64,000 nt of DNA from NCBI RefSeq assembly GCF_000011105.1, contig NC_000961.1, positions 124,001-188,000 on the forward strand, given 5' to 3'. Source of the DNA: Pyrococcus horikoshii OT3. GTDB taxonomy: Archaea; Methanobacteriota_B; Thermococci; Thermococcales; Thermococcaceae. Of the stretch, positions 9,487 to 18,870 are shown in pieces (positions within the stretch are counted from its first letter, which is position 1; every line of letters begins with the position of its first letter). Made by a program: the position numbers and the translations under genes. Under the pieces are notes generated by a model. That model saw only the letters and a program-made list of their open reading frames with translations, ran no database searches and was not told the origin of the DNA.

Positions 9487-10655
9487 GATTCCTCGTTCTC
9501 ATCCCTTCCTATATACCTTCCCATAATTATTAGTACTATGGAAAAGGGAAGGAAGCTCGCAAGCCCGAGGTTTATTGTGGTGAGAAAGTGAATTTCTCCA
9601 AATCCATATGCAAGTCCAAAGAAGAGCCCTCCTACGAAGGTTGACAGATTCTGTACTGCGTTTAAGCTCCCTATGGCTAGGGAGGATCTATGATATGAGA
9701 CGAGAACCTTTCTGGAGATCGGCCTGAAGCTTTGGGATGAAAATAGTGCAAGAAACACGCCTAAGAAAACAGTTACTGGAGCTTTTATAGAAGCTAGGAG
9801 AGGTGAAATCGCTGAGAGAATTGAGATCAGGGAAACCATTTCTTTAACCATTCCAACGTCGGCCTTCCAGGAAGTTAAATAACTTAGGGCCGTTGCGGTA
9901 AAGCTTATCCATCCTAAGAGCTTGGCCGTCATCCCTTTCTCAATTCCTAAAGCTTCAGAAACGTAAACGTAAGTTATCTCCCCAGAAGAAAATGCGGTTA
10001 TTATGGCTATTAGGGAGGTTATGGCCAGGATCTTCCCCGGATCTAGGGGTAGTTTCTCTCCCTTTCTTTCCTTCCTTTTTGGAGTGACGTATGCGTAGAG
10101 GAAATAATAGGCTAGGAACATTGATAAGGTCGTGAGGAGGTAAAAGAAGGAGACAATTAACATCTGGACTTTCAGCGTTAAATCGGCTAAGTACGCATAT
10201 GCATAATTTCCAAGGAGGGATGCAACGCTGGCTAGGAAGAAGTAAATAGTCGTGACTCTAGCTCTAATCTTGTCAGGGCTTGCGCTTGCTATTGCGAACT
10301 GGGCCGTGGGCCAGCTTATACCATTTAGAAATCCGTTGGCGATCTTTATACCAACTACTTGGATCCAGTTGGTTGTTAGTGGGTATAAGTGCACTATAAG
10401 TGCATTTCCGGCCATAGCAAAGGCCCCTAGGTAGAGGAATTTCTTCCCTTTCTCAAGTAATATTCCTGAAAAGAGGGCTGAAAAAGCTCTTGCTAGTATA
10501 AATGACACTGAAACTAGAGAAAGAGAAAGCATTGAGGCTTTTAGAATATCCCGCGTGTAAAAAGCTATTGCGGGAGTTGAAAGCCTAAACCCTATCGTCC
10601 CCAGGAAGGCCGAAAGGATTAGCATAGTTATCCCTAGAGCTCTCTTCGCTTCCAT
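9483..10655 (-). CDS. Major facilitator superfamily transporter
   Basis: About 390 aa with around 12 hydrophobic segments and short basic loops, including a longer charged central loop (about 'TPKRKERKGEKL'), the usual MFS layout. The substrate is not evident. ATG at 10655 is preferred to the upstream GTG (10694) because an AT-rich element (tttaaaaag, minus strand, about 10672-10680) lies at TATA distance from it, giving a leaderless start. It forms a two-gene operon with the DUF72 gene and is divergent from wtpB with a very short shared control region. Confidence 0.8.
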
Positions 10656-10710
10656 CTCGCGTGATGTTTTTTCTAAGCTTTTTAAAGGTATCACCGGATA
10701 AGTGAAGTTA

Positions 10711-10735
10711 CTTAACAGAATGTTTTTAAGTTAAC
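10711..10735. promoter_or_regulatory. CTTAAC/GTTAAC element upstream of wtpB
   Basis: CTTAAC at 10711-10716 and GTTAAC at 10730-10735 flank AGAATGTTTTTAA. The half-sites and the central TGTTTTTA resemble the element upstream of wtpA. It ends 17 bp before the wtpB ATG and sits between the divergent MFS and wtpB starts. Candidate operator only. Confidence 0.35.
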
Positions 10736-10752
10736 AATCTTGAGGATTAGTG

Positions 10753-11496
10753 ATGGGAAGGGATTATGCGCTCTACTTCTTCGCGGCCCTTGGTAGCTTT
10801 CTAGTTGTTTACATAGTTCTCCCCATAGTCACTATCTTTGCAAAGCAAGCCCTTGACTTTGAAATGCTGGTAAAGACTGTTCACGATCCCCTCGTCCTTG
10901 AAGCCCTTAGGAACTCTCTCCTCACTGCAACCGCAACGGCTTTGATATCCCTCTTCTTTGGGGTTCCATTAGGTTACATCCTGGCTAGGAAGGATTTTAG
11001 GGGGAAAAATTTCGTTCAAGCTATAATCGATGTTCCGGTAGTTATTCCTCACTCGGTAGTCGGTATAATGCTTCTGGTAACATTCTCCAATGCAATTTTG
11101 GACAGCTATAAAGGAATAATTGCAGCTATGTTATTCGTCTCAGCCCCTTTTGCAATAAACTCAGCTAGAGATGGCTTTTTAGCAGTTGATGAGAAGTTGG
11201 AGCACGTTGCGAGAACTCTGGGAGCTTCCAGAATAAGAACATTCTTTTCAATTTCACTTCCGATGGCCCTTCCTTCCATAGCCAGTGGTGGGATAATGGC
11301 CTGGGCGAGATCCATGAGCGAGGTTGGTGCTATACTCATAGTGGCCTATTATCCTAAGACGGCCCAGATTTTGGTTATGGAGTACTTTAACAACTACGGC
11401 TTAAGGGCTTCCAGGCCTATTTCCGTAATGCTAATGTTAATCAGCCTCTCGATATTTGTATTCTTAAGGTGGCTCATAGGGAGGGTTAGGGAATGA
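10753..11496 (+). CDS. wtpB: Tungstate/molybdate ABC transporter permease WtpB
   Basis: A 247-aa inner-membrane permease with about six transmembrane helices. The cytoplasmic EAA-type loop '[20 protein letters not shown]' is where it contacts the ATPase WtpC. ATG at 10753, preceded by gagg, is chosen over GTG at 10750. Its stop overlaps the next gene's ATG by four bases, so the operon continues into two genes that are not transporter components before reaching wtpC. Confidence 0.93.
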
Positions 11497-12446
11497 TAGA
11501 CTCGATAAGGGTTGAAGGCTTTAGAGGACTTAAGGAGCTTGAGCTTTCTAGCTTAAGGAGGATAAACGTAATCGTCGGGAGGAACAACTCTGGGAAGTCA
11601 ACGTTGCTCGAAGCTTTATCCCTCTTCTTAGGAAGCTCTGACCCAGGAACGTTTGGTAACGTGCTCCATGAGATCTTAATCTGGAGGGGATGGTATGGGA
11701 TCCAGACAGTTGATGATCTATTCTATAATGGTGGGGATTCATTCAGTATATCATCTACTGGTAAGACGCTGGAAGCCTTGAACTCAAAGCATTCCCTCGA
11801 GTTCAAGTTGAATGGAGAGCCTTTCTATAAAATTGATAGGGAATCGATAAGAAGGCTTGCTTCCCAAGCGGTACTATTGGCGAGGTTTTCCCCTAAAGAG
11901 AACTTCGAATTCTTAACCCCTTTAACTTTTAGGAGATTTGGATATGCTGAGAGCTTATACTCCTACGCCTACGAGAGGAAGGTTGTTAAGGATAGCATAA
12001 AGGTGCTTAACGAGGCTTACCCTGAAGTTGAAGGGTTTAGCCCCCTGCTGAAGGAGGATAACTGGGTGCTCTATGTTGAGACGAAGTACGGTGTTTACCC
12101 CTATTACCTCATGGGAGAGGGATTTAAGAGTGCAATGATAATCTCCTTCCTTTCCTCCCTCCTCAGGGATGGGGTGCTCTTAATAGATTCAGCTGAAGCT
12201 TTTCATCACCCTAAGTCACTTAAGGTCATGATCCAGACTCTAGTTAGGGGTTCTGAGAAGAACAATGTTCAGGTGTTTCTAACCACTCATAGCTTAGAAC
12301 TCTTAGACCTAATGCTCGAAATGGGTAGGGATGGGTTCGTGATATATATGAAGAACGTTGAAGGGAGGATTGAAGTTGAGTCCATAGAATTTCAGAGGGC
12401 GAGTGAGCTCAGGGAAAGCATAGGCGTTGACCTGAGGGGGTTCTGA
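11493..12446 (+). CDS. OLD-like AAA ATPase (ABC-type ATPase head) with altered Walker B
   Basis: A 317-aa P-loop ATPase of the AAA_15/AAA_21 kind found in OLD-family proteins. N-terminal '[20 protein letters not shown]' is the family's first strand pair. Walker A is 'GRNNSGKST' (G29-T37), and '[20 protein letters not shown]' is the signature-like helix. Walker B is '[16 protein letters not shown]', with D232 present but the usual following Glu replaced by S233 (E235 kept). The H-motif is '[14 protein letters not shown]'. The domain ends without the TOPRIM half, which instead appears as the next gene, starting at the overlapping TGATG. Together they resemble an OLD nuclease split in two. A defence or repair role is inference. 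Confidence 0.8.
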
Positions 12447-13171
12447 TGAGGATCAAGCTTATAATCGTTGAGGGAAAAACCGATGAATCCTTCTTTAAGG
12501 TTCTTCTTGAGAAGCTCTACGGCTTTAGGGAGGCTAAGAAGTTAACTCCTGAGTTTCCCATTGGAAAGTGGGGATTTAGGATTGGAGAGCATCCTTTAGT
12601 CCTTGAGAAAGATAACATAGCCCTCGTTATTATACATGCTGAGGGAAAGCAGAGAATTCCCAAGGTACTTAAGAGCGTGCTCGATTCAGTTAAGCTCGGC
12701 CTCTTAAACGTAGAGGAAGTATACGTCGTTAGGGATGTAGACGAAGGAAATGACGTGTTTGAATGGGTTCTCAGCTTTCTTAGGGAGCGTGAAGTTAGGG
12801 TAGATAATGGAGCTATAGTAACAGAGGGTGTAAAGATTTATCCCTATGGTATGGGTAACTTAACGCTTAACGAGCCCTTCGTAAAAGAAAAGAAGGAGCT
12901 AGAGCTTTCTCTAGCTTACCTCGCTAAGCTAGATGGAATTCTGGAAAAGTATAGGGGTTCTATGAGGGCCTTAAGCCAGGATAAAGGGGATAAGCTGACA
13001 CCGAAGGATGTCATGCATATTCTCTCCATAGCTAATGATTACACTGGTGACTGCCTCTCGGGGCTCTACGAGAAATACATAGGGATAATGATCCATAGAA
13101 ATAGGGAGCTTCTCATAAGGTTTCTCTCCGAGGTTAATCTCCTTCCTCTCCTTGAAAGGATGGTGGGGTAA
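12446..13171 (+). CDS. TOPRIM-like DUF3226 protein, partner of the OLD-like ATPase
   Basis: A 241-aa protein with a TOPRIM-like arrangement: the first acidic motif '[13 protein letters not shown]' (E9) and the D-x-D motif '[12 protein letters not shown]' (D97, D99), with a helical C-terminal half. This is the pattern of DUF3226. TOPRIM domains bind Mg2+ for nicking or cleavage in OLD nucleases, topoisomerases and primases. Its start overlaps the ATPase stop, and its stop lies one base before wtpC, so it is translationally coupled on both sides. No activity can be assigned from sequence alone; the pairing with the ATPase is the strongest clue. Confidence 0.75.
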   Translation: MRIKLIIVEGKTDESFFKVLLEKLYGFREAKKLTPEFPIGKWGFRIGEHPLVLEKDNIALVIIHAEGKQRIPKVLKSVLDSVKLGLLNVEEVYVVRDVDEGNDVFEWVLSFLREREVRVDNGAIVTEGVKIYPYGMGNLTLNEPFVKEKKELELSLAYLAKLDGILEKYRGSMRALSQDKGDKLTPKDVMHILSIANDYTGDCLSGLYEKYIGIMIHRNRELLIRFLSEVNLLPLLERMVG

Positions 13172-13172
13172 A

Positions 13173-14210
13173 ATGCTCAAAGTTGAGTCAATATCAAAGG
13201 ATTACAGGGAGTTTAAGCTTAGGGAGATAAGCTTCGACGTTAGGGAGGGGGAACACTTCATAATCTTAGGCCCCAGCGGATCCGGAAAGACAGTGTTGCT
13301 AGAAATAATAGCTGGAATCATAAGCCCGGATCGCGGGAGGATTTTGCTTAGGGGAGAGGATATAACTGGATTACCTCCCGAGAAGAGGAACTTCTCATAT
13401 ATACCGCAAAATTACGCCCTCTTCCCTCACATGACAGTTTTCGATAACATAGCCTTTGGGCTAAAGCTTAGGAAAATTCCAAGGAAGGAAGTAGCGAGAA
13501 AGGTAAGGGAGGTTGCGGAATCCCTAGGAATAGATCACCTCCTCCATAGGAAGCCCAGGACCTTAAGCGGGGGAGAACAGCAAAGGGTTGCGATAGCCAG
13601 GGCTTTAGTCGTCAAACCCGAGCTTTTACTTATGGATGAGCCATTTGCTAACCTAGATGTGCAAACAAAGTCTAAGCTTATCCGGGAAATGAAGAGGTGG
13701 AGGAAGGAGTTCGGGTTTACGGCTATACACGTTACTCATTCATTTGAGGAAGCACTAAGCTTGGGGGATAGGGTTGGGATAATGCTGAGGGGGAGGTTAG
13801 TTCAAGTTGGTGATGTAAGGGATGTCTTTTCTAAGCCTAAGAGTGAAGAAGTTGCAAGGTTCCTGGGTTTTGAGAACATAATAGAAGGGGTCGCAAATGG
13901 AAGAATTTTAAAGGTTGGAGACCTTAGAATAGAACTTCCCAGGGAAGTATGGGGTAAGGTTAGAGTAGGGATAAGGCCTGAGGATATAACCATCTTCATG
14001 GAAGGCGTTAAAACTTCAGCTAGGAACGTTTTCAAGGCTAGGGTTGAAGGTATTGAGGATTTAGGGGCTTTAGTTAAGCTTACCCTTAACCTTGGTGGAA
14101 TTATCTTAAGGGCTTTCATCACGAGATCCTCCCTGATAGAGCTTGGGATAAGGGAAGGAGAAGAAGTGTACGCTAGCTTTAAGGCTTCGGCAATTCACGT
14201 ATTTCCTTGA
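13173..14210 (+). CDS. wtpC: Tungstate/molybdate ABC transporter ATP-binding protein WtpC
   Basis: A 345-aa ATPase. Walker A 'GPSGSGKT', Q-loop in '[20 protein letters not shown]', signature '[15 protein letters not shown]', Walker B '[12 protein letters not shown]' and H-loop '[10 protein letters not shown]'. A C-terminal regulatory domain from about residue 235 ('[18 protein letters not shown]') resembles the oxyanion-sensing MOP/TOBE regions of ModC/WtpC. ATG at 13173 follows a strong ggtgggg site. It powers WtpB and uses WtpA from the separated upstream locus. Confidence 0.93.
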   Translation: MLKVESISKDYREFKLREISFDVREGEHFIILGPSGSGKTVLLEIIAGIISPDRGRILLRGEDITGLPPEKRNFSYIPQNYALFPHMTVFDNIAFGLKLRKIPRKEVARKVREVAESLGIDHLLHRKPRTLSGGEQQRVAIARALVVKPELLLMDEPFANLDVQTKSKLIREMKRWRKEFGFTAIHVTHSFEEALSLGDRVGIMLRGRLVQVGDVRDVFSKPKSEEVARFLGFENIIEGVANGRILKVGDLRIELPREVWGKVRVGIRPEDITIFMEGVKTSARNVFKARVEGIEDLGALVKLTLNLGGIILRAFITRSSLIELGIREGEEVYASFKASAIHVFP

Positions 14211-14683
14211 AGCCTTTCGGCTATAATAACTGCGGTGGCCGCCTTAACTATATCTGGAACTATAAAGGGTAAAACGCCGAGAATAAAGGCCTTATTAAAT
14301 CCTACGAACCTTGCTAGCCACATCCAACCGATTAAGTATATCACGAGGAGCCCCATGAGGGATGTTAGGTACCTCACCTTTCCTCTTCCTAACCCGGCTA
14401 TGAAAGTTGCAATTGGGAAGGCTATTATGTACCCTCCGGTTGGCCCTAGTATATGAGCTATACCTCCGCTGAACCCTGCGAAGACTGGAATTCCCAGGGC
14501 CCCTAGAATATCGTAGATTAAAATACTTAGAAATCCGAGCTTTGGCCCTAGCACTAATCCTGCTAATATAACGAAGAAGACCTGCAAGGTTAGGGGTACT
14601 GGGCCTATGCTAACGCTTATCTGGGCTCCAACTGATGTTAGGGCCACGAAGAGTGCCACTAGGGAAACCTCTTTGGCCTTCAT
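14195..14683 (-). CDS. bioY: Biotin transporter S-component BioY
   Basis: A 162-aa hydrophobic protein with about six membrane helices. The N-terminus '[20 protein letters not shown]' and the motif '[20 protein letters not shown]' are characteristic of BioY, the substrate-binding subunit of the ECF-type biotin transporter. The glycine-rich segment '[14 protein letters not shown]' is also conserved. It probably supplies biotin to the BirA encoded at 4777-5484. No ECF ATPase or T-component is in the window. It overlaps wtpC's 3' end by 16 bp tail to tail. Confidence 0.93.
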   Translation of the reverse strand: MKAKEVSLVALFVALTSVGAQISVSIGPVPLTLQVFFVILAGLVLGPKLGFLSILIYDILGALGIPVFAGFSGGIAHILGPTGGYIIAFPIATFIAGLGRGKVRYLTSLMGLLVIYLIGWMWLARFVGFNKAFILGVLPFIVPDIVKAATAVIIAERLQGNT

Positions 14684-14697
14684 GATAATCCCCTAAG

Positions 14698-15231
14698 TTA
14701 AAGTATTCCGGAAATGCAGTCAACTGGAACATGTTTGACTATTCTGACTTTCTTACCGGCCTTTAAAATCTTGTATCCCTTATTCCTGAGGCATTCAGCA
14801 TCTATTATCAAAACGACAACGTCTTCTCCATGTCTCCTTCCAGTATTGTAGGCATCTTCATAGTTGATGCTTAGGTGGACGTACTGTCTCTTCATAGGCT
14901 TTATCCCTTCTCTCATTATTCCCTTCAGATTTCTCCTCACAGTTCCATGGTAGAGGACTTTACTCTCCTTATCCTCCTCGTGCCTTAGGATGACTGGATA
15001 GCTATGCCCATATCTAGCCCTGATCTTATTTCCCCTTATCTCGTACCTTCCCTTCTCATCCCTCTCTACGATCTCCCTAATGTACTCCTCGGTAACCCAG
15101 GGATAGACCTTCCTTACAGCGTTGACTAACTCTTCAATGCTTACAAATCCCTCTTCGTCTGGCTCTAGTCCAAATTCCCATGGGGAGTGCCTTAGTATAT
15201 AGGCCATCAGCTTGCTGACTTTGAACCTCAC
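14698..15231 (-). CDS. kptA: RNA 2'-phosphotransferase KptA/Tpt1
   Basis: A 177-aa enzyme that transfers an RNA 2'-phosphate to NAD+, giving ADP-ribose 1'',2''-cyclic phosphate. Seen: N-terminal winged-helix part with '[20 protein letters not shown]' and '[12 protein letters not shown]', and the C-terminal ADP-ribosyltransferase-like part with '[18 protein letters not shown]' and '[15 protein letters not shown]', including the conserved R-H, H-G-T and H-L-S residues. The start is a GTG at 15231; no in-frame ATG lies upstream. In archaea the natural substrate is uncertain because tRNA ligation leaves no 2'-phosphate there. Confidence 0.93.
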   Translation of the reverse strand: MRFKVSKLMAYILRHSPWEFGLEPDEEGFVSIEELVNAVRKVYPWVTEEYIREIVERDEKGRYEIRGNKIRARYGHSYPVILRHEEDKESKVLYHGTVRRNLKGIMREGIKPMKRQYVHLSINYEDAYNTGRRHGEDVVVLIIDAECLRNKGYKILKAGKKVRIVKHVPVDCISGIL

Positions 15232-15334
15232 ATCTGTTGCTTTCCCTTTTTCAATAAAAAGCCTTTCTTACTTTAGATTTTAGTAAAAATGGAGGATGTA
15301 GAATTGAGTATTTACAAAACGTGGTAAATAGTGA

Positions 15335-15344
15335 AATTTATATG
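15335..15344 (+). promoter_or_regulatory. TATA box of the cas6-csm operon
   Basis: AATTTATATG lies about 40-50 bp before the chosen cas6 ATG (15384) and about 25 bp before a possible transcript start near 15365. It is the only clear promoter-like element before ten closely packed cas genes. Confidence 0.5.
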
Positions 15345-15383
15345 TCTCCTTGGGTATAATTTTATTGCTTTTGGGTGATTTAC

Positions 15384-16103
15384 ATGAGGCTCAAATTGAG
15401 CTTCATTTATGATGGGGACAAGTTCCAGCCCAATAAGCACGCTGTCCAGGGTTTCATTTATAATATGCTAAGGGGCACAGAGTACGAGGATAGGCACAAT
15501 AGAAGGGGCTTTAAATTCTTTACATTCTCGGATGTTTTTAGGGATTCCAAGGGGTATTATAGCCTCTTAATAGCCTCCCCGGATAGCGGTTTTATAAACG
15601 CCCTCTATCTCTCCCTAAAGGATAGGGATCACGTTTACATTGGCAAGGATGAGATTAAGCTTGTAGAGGTCAAGAAGTTCAAGCTCAAGCTTAAGAGGGC
15701 CTTTCAAACTGGTTCTCCGGTAGTGATCTACAAGGATTCCAGGAAGAATGAGTACTTTAAGTTGCACGAGCATAGGGATCTTCTCTTCTTCCTGCAGAGG
15801 TTGAAGGAGAATGCTGAGAAAAAGTTCAACTCCTTTTACGGGGATGAGTTCCATCTTGAGGGCTTGATATTCGATAGGGTAATTCCCAAGGTCAGAAAGA
15901 ACGGGAAGGTAGATGTGTACGTTAAGGTTGTGAAAAATGGAGTTCCGTTCCCAGTAATAGGAACCAACTGGGAATTGCTTGAAAAGGAAAGAATAAAGCC
16001 TGAGGAAAGGAGATTCTACAGGTTCATCATGGACTGCGGGTTGGGAGAAAAGAACAGTCTCGGTTTTGGTTTCTTGAATCCTATTAAGGGGGTGAAAAAT
16101 TGA
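15384..16103 (+). CDS. cas6: Cas6 pre-crRNA endoribonuclease
   Basis: A 239-aa RAMP protein that cuts the CRISPR transcript within each repeat. N-terminal ferredoxin-like domain 'MRLKLSFIYDGDKFQPN' and the C-terminal glycine-rich loop 'GLGEKNSLGFGFLNPIKG' are the Cas6 signature. By my alignment from memory to P. furiosus Cas6, the Tyr/His/Lys set maps to Y26 ('GFIYNML'), H38 ('EDRHNRRG') and K44 ('GFKFFTFS'), so it should be active. ATG at 15384 with a gggtga site is preferred to GTG at 15375. It heads the Csm operon and presumably serves both the type I and type III complexes. Confidence 0.95.
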   Translation: MRLKLSFIYDGDKFQPNKHAVQGFIYNMLRGTEYEDRHNRRGFKFFTFSDVFRDSKGYYSLLIASPDSGFINALYLSLKDRDHVYIGKDEIKLVEVKKFKLKLKRAFQTGSPVVIYKDSRKNEYFKLHEHRDLLFFLQRLKENAEKKFNSFYGDEFHLEGLIFDRVIPKVRKNGKVDVYVKVVKNGVPFPVIGTNWELLEKERIKPEERRFYRFIMDCGLGEKNSLGFGFLNPIKGVKN

Positions 16104-18385
16104 ACGCTAAAGATTTGATATCCCTCGGTGGTTTGTTCCACGATATTGGAAAGCCGGTTCAGAGGGCTAGTCTGTATAAAGGGGATCATAGTGAGCAAGG
16201 CTTTAATTTTCTCCTTGAACTTGCTGAAGAGTTTAAAAAGAAGGGAAGAGAAGATACTGCTAGGATTTATGAGAAGCTAGCCCTATTTTCTAAGTACCAT
16301 CACAAGGATAGGATGAGAGAGATAGATGACCTTGGCCTCGATGAGGAGCTAAAGGTAGCCTTATACTTGGTCTACGTGGCCGACAACATATCCTCCAAGG
16401 AAAGAGAGGAGCCAGGAAAAACCGGATATGATGTAACTAGGCCTCTAAAATCCGTTTTTAACAGGGAGCTTGCATATCCCCTAGTTGAGCTTAGTGAAAG
16501 TAGGCTACCTTTTCCTGGACACATTGAAAAAGTTACGAAAGATGACTACAGATACATCGTGAATATCATAAGGAAAAAGCTCTTAGAGACACCCCTCAAA
16601 ATTGATAGAATTTTACCCCTCTTTGAGAAGTACCTAACTTTTGTGAGCTCAGCGACAACCGAGAACAACGTAATTTCTCTTTACGATCACTTAAAGATGA
16701 CATCGGCAATAGCCTTGGCCCTCTATAATGCTGGTTGTAGGCCTAAGAAGTTAAGAGAAGCAGATAACTGCATGAAAGAGGAGAATCTTCTTTTAATAGA
16801 GGGGGATTTCTCTGGAATTCAAGCTTACATCTACAACGTTAGCGGTAAGGGAACTCTGAAGTACCTGAGGGCTAGAAGCTCCTACCTGGAGCTGATATCC
16901 TGGGATGTTGTGCTTAGGATAATAGAGGAGCTCGATCTAACATTAGCTAATGTTGTTTTCAATGCAGGAGGACATTTCATGATAATTGCCCAAAACACTG
17001 GGGAAGCAAGGAATAAATTGGAAAACATTAGAAAAGAGCTCTCTGAATGGCTTTGGAATAACCTGGATGGTGAAGTGTACTTGGGATTGGAGTGGATGAA
17101 GGTAAAAGGAGAGGATATGGTTAAGGATTTCAGGGAGGTAAGGGAGAAGCTAGGTAAATTGGTTGCGAGGAGGAAGCTCAGAAGGTTCGAGTTCGTTGAC
17201 AATATCTTCAGCTTTGAGAGGTATTCTGAAAGGCTAATAGAGTGCTCAGTTTGTGGGAGGGAGATAAGGGAGGAGGAGGGTATCGAGCTAGAAGGGATCG
17301 GTAAGGTTTGCAAAACATGTGAAGCCCTCTTCCACCTGGGAGGGAACCTGCTAAAGGTCAAGGGATTCGCCCTCTTTGAGAAGGGATACGAGGGAGAGCT
17401 CTCCGGTCCCTTCTCTAAGTTCGTTCCCATAACTGGGATAATTCCTAAGGGAGCTAAGTATTATCTGCTTAAGAATACCTTTGAACCTTCAGCTGAGGTA
17501 GAGGGTACTTTTGTTCCTTACTTCGTCTCCGATTACTATCAGGAAGGTGAAGGAAATCAGGTGGTAACATTTGAGGAGTTGGCGGAGGCTAGCAAGGGAG
17601 CAAAACTCGTGGGGGTTATAAAGGGAGACGTTGACCATCTCGGTCTCTTCTTCTCCAATAGAGAGACTATATCTGAGTATGCAACGGCCTCACGCTTCAT
17701 GGATTACTTCTTCAAGTTCTACCTTAAGCAGATAATCAGGGGGTACTATGAAGATGTCATTGGCTATGTCCCATCCCTAGGAGAGTGGAGGGAGAGGCCA
17801 AACGTGGTCGTCGTTTACGCTGGCGGCGATGACTTCTTTATTGTTGGAGCATGGAACGAGATCTTTGAACTCGCATTTAGGGTGAGAAATGCCTTCTCCT
17901 CTTATACTGGAAATAACTTAACAATTTCGATGGCCCTCGGCTACTTCCATCCAAAGACTCCCATATACAGGGTAGCCGAGGTTATGAAGGAGAGACTTGA
18001 CATAGCTAAGGATGAGGGTAGGAACGCTGTTTACATAGTTGATAGACTTGGAACTTTCAGGAAATCTTACCCCTGGGATCTTTACATAAAATACTGGAAG
18101 GATATCGGTGAAAAAATTTACAGTAACGGGCTTAGGGAGGAGTTCAGGGATAAGAAGGGACTTCTCTATAAGATGCTAGAAATACGGGATCTGTACGCTA
18201 AGGATCCAGAGGATGTTAAATGGGCCTATCTCCTGGCGTATCATCTTAGTAGGCATGAGCTTGAGGAGAAGTTTAGGACTCTCTTCGGTATAGACGTTGA
18301 GGCCCTTGAAAGAGGGGAACCTCAGCCGATTTATTGGATTGATGGCGTTTTGAAGGTTATTCTAACCGCTGTTAGGGGTGGTTAG
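16100..18385 (+). CDS. csm1: Cas10/Csm1, type III-A signature subunit with HD nuclease and GGDD cyclase
   Basis: A 761-aa protein starting at a TTG codon (16100) seven bases after gggggtg and overlapping the cas6 stop. N-terminal HD domain: 'GLFHDIGKP' (H14, D15) and 'SKYHHKDRM'. A four-cysteine zinc site lies at C382/C385 and C404/C407 ('CSVCGRE', 'VCKTCEA'). The second palm domain carries G575-G576-D577-D578 in 'VYAGGDDFFIVG', the motif that makes cyclic oligoadenylates when the complex binds target RNA. The C-terminal part is helical. Both catalytic centres are intact, so ssDNA cleavage and cOA signalling are both expected. Confidence 0.97.
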   Translation: MNAKDLISLGGLFHDIGKPVQRASLYKGDHSEQGFNFLLELAEEFKKKGREDTARIYEKLALFSKYHHKDRMREIDDLGLDEELKVALYLVYVADNISSKEREEPGKTGYDVTRPLKSVFNRELAYPLVELSESRLPFPGHIEKVTKDDYRYIVNIIRKKLLETPLKIDRILPLFEKYLTFVSSATTENNVISLYDHLKMTSAIALALYNAGCRPKKLREADNCMKEENLLLIEGDFSGIQAYIYNVSGKGTLKYLRARSSYLELISWDVVLRIIEELDLTLANVVFNAGGHFMIIAQNTGEARNKLENIRKELSEWLWNNLDGEVYLGLEWMKVKGEDMVKDFREVREKLGKLVARRKLRRFEFVDNIFSFERYSERLIECSVCGREIREEEGIELEGIGKVCKTCEALFHLGGNLLKVKGFALFEKGYEGELSGPFSKFVPITGIIPKGAKYYLLKNTFEPSAEVEGTFVPYFVSDYYQEGEGNQVVTFEELAEASKGAKLVGVIKGDVDHLGLFFSNRETISEYATASRFMDYFFKFYLKQIIRGYYEDVIGYVPSLGEWRERPNVVVVYAGGDDFFIVGAWNEIFELAFRVRNAFSSYTGNNLTISMALGYFHPKTPIYRVAEVMKERLDIAKDEGRNAVYIVDRLGTFRKSYPWDLYIKYWKDIGEKIYSNGLREEFRDKKGLLYKMLEIRDLYAKDPEDVKWAYLLAYHLSRHELEEKFRTLFGIDVEALERGEPQPIYWIDGVLKVILTAVRGG

Positions 18386-18387
18386 TT

Positions 18388-18870
18388 ATGAGTTTAGACC
18401 CGTTCGTTATTCGAGATGAAGTAAATAGCAAACATATAGACGTGAATAAGTACAGAAGGGAAACTGAGGAAATTGCAAGATCAGCGGAAAAATTCCACGA
18501 GTGGGAACCATACAGGTTGTTAGAAAACGCAATGAAGGTTGCGGCATTTTTGAAAGTAACAGGCCTAAAGACGAATCAAGTAAGAAGAGTTCTTGAGATG
18601 GCTAGAGATATAGAGCTTAAGATAAGGGTAGGAAGGGCCGAGAACATAACCCTAGATGTTACGAGGATGAGGTTTCTTTTGGCATACACGGTTGGTAGGG
18701 CCGGAAGAAGGGAAAGGAGTAGCATAGAGGCATTCTATAGGGTCTTAGACCCGATGCTCAAACAGATGTCCGAGGATGAGGACTTTGCTAGGAGGTACTT
18801 TGGAAAGTTTTTCGATTTTCTTCAGGCCGTTGTTGCTTATCACAGGTTCTTTGGAGGTGAAGAAAAATGA
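18388..18870 (+). CDS. csm2: Csm2, small subunit of the type III-A complex
   Basis: A 160-aa all-helical, strongly charged protein directly after csm1 (2-bp gap), with the Csm2-like segment 'TGLKTNQVRRVLEMARDIEL' and the 'LAYTVGRAGRRERSSIEAFY' helix. Small subunits stack along the backbone between Cas10 and the Csm5 end and contact target RNA. Identified mainly by position between csm1 and csm3, by size and by the 'LKTNQVR' motif. It overlaps the csm3 start by four bases. Confidence 0.88.
   Translation: MSLDPFVIRDEVNSKHIDVNKYRRETEEIARSAEKFHEWEPYRLLENAMKVAAFLKVTGLKTNQVRRVLEMARDIELKIRVGRAENITLDVTRMRFLLAYTVGRAGRRERSSIEAFYRVLDPMLKQMSEDEDFARRYFGKFFDFLQAVVAYHRFFGGEEK

Noticed and set aside
11493-13171. 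The ATPase-TOPRIM pair as a complete Gabija system
   Set aside because: No UvrD-type helicase (GajB) is present and the two domains are separate proteins, so only a looser OLD-like relation is claimed.
16882-17430. A 182-codon serine-rich frame antisense to csm1
   Set aside because: Shadow of the real gene; low-complexity composition and opposite strand to an intact essential subunit. The same holds for the 190-codon frame antisense to the Clp1-like gene at 50136-50708.
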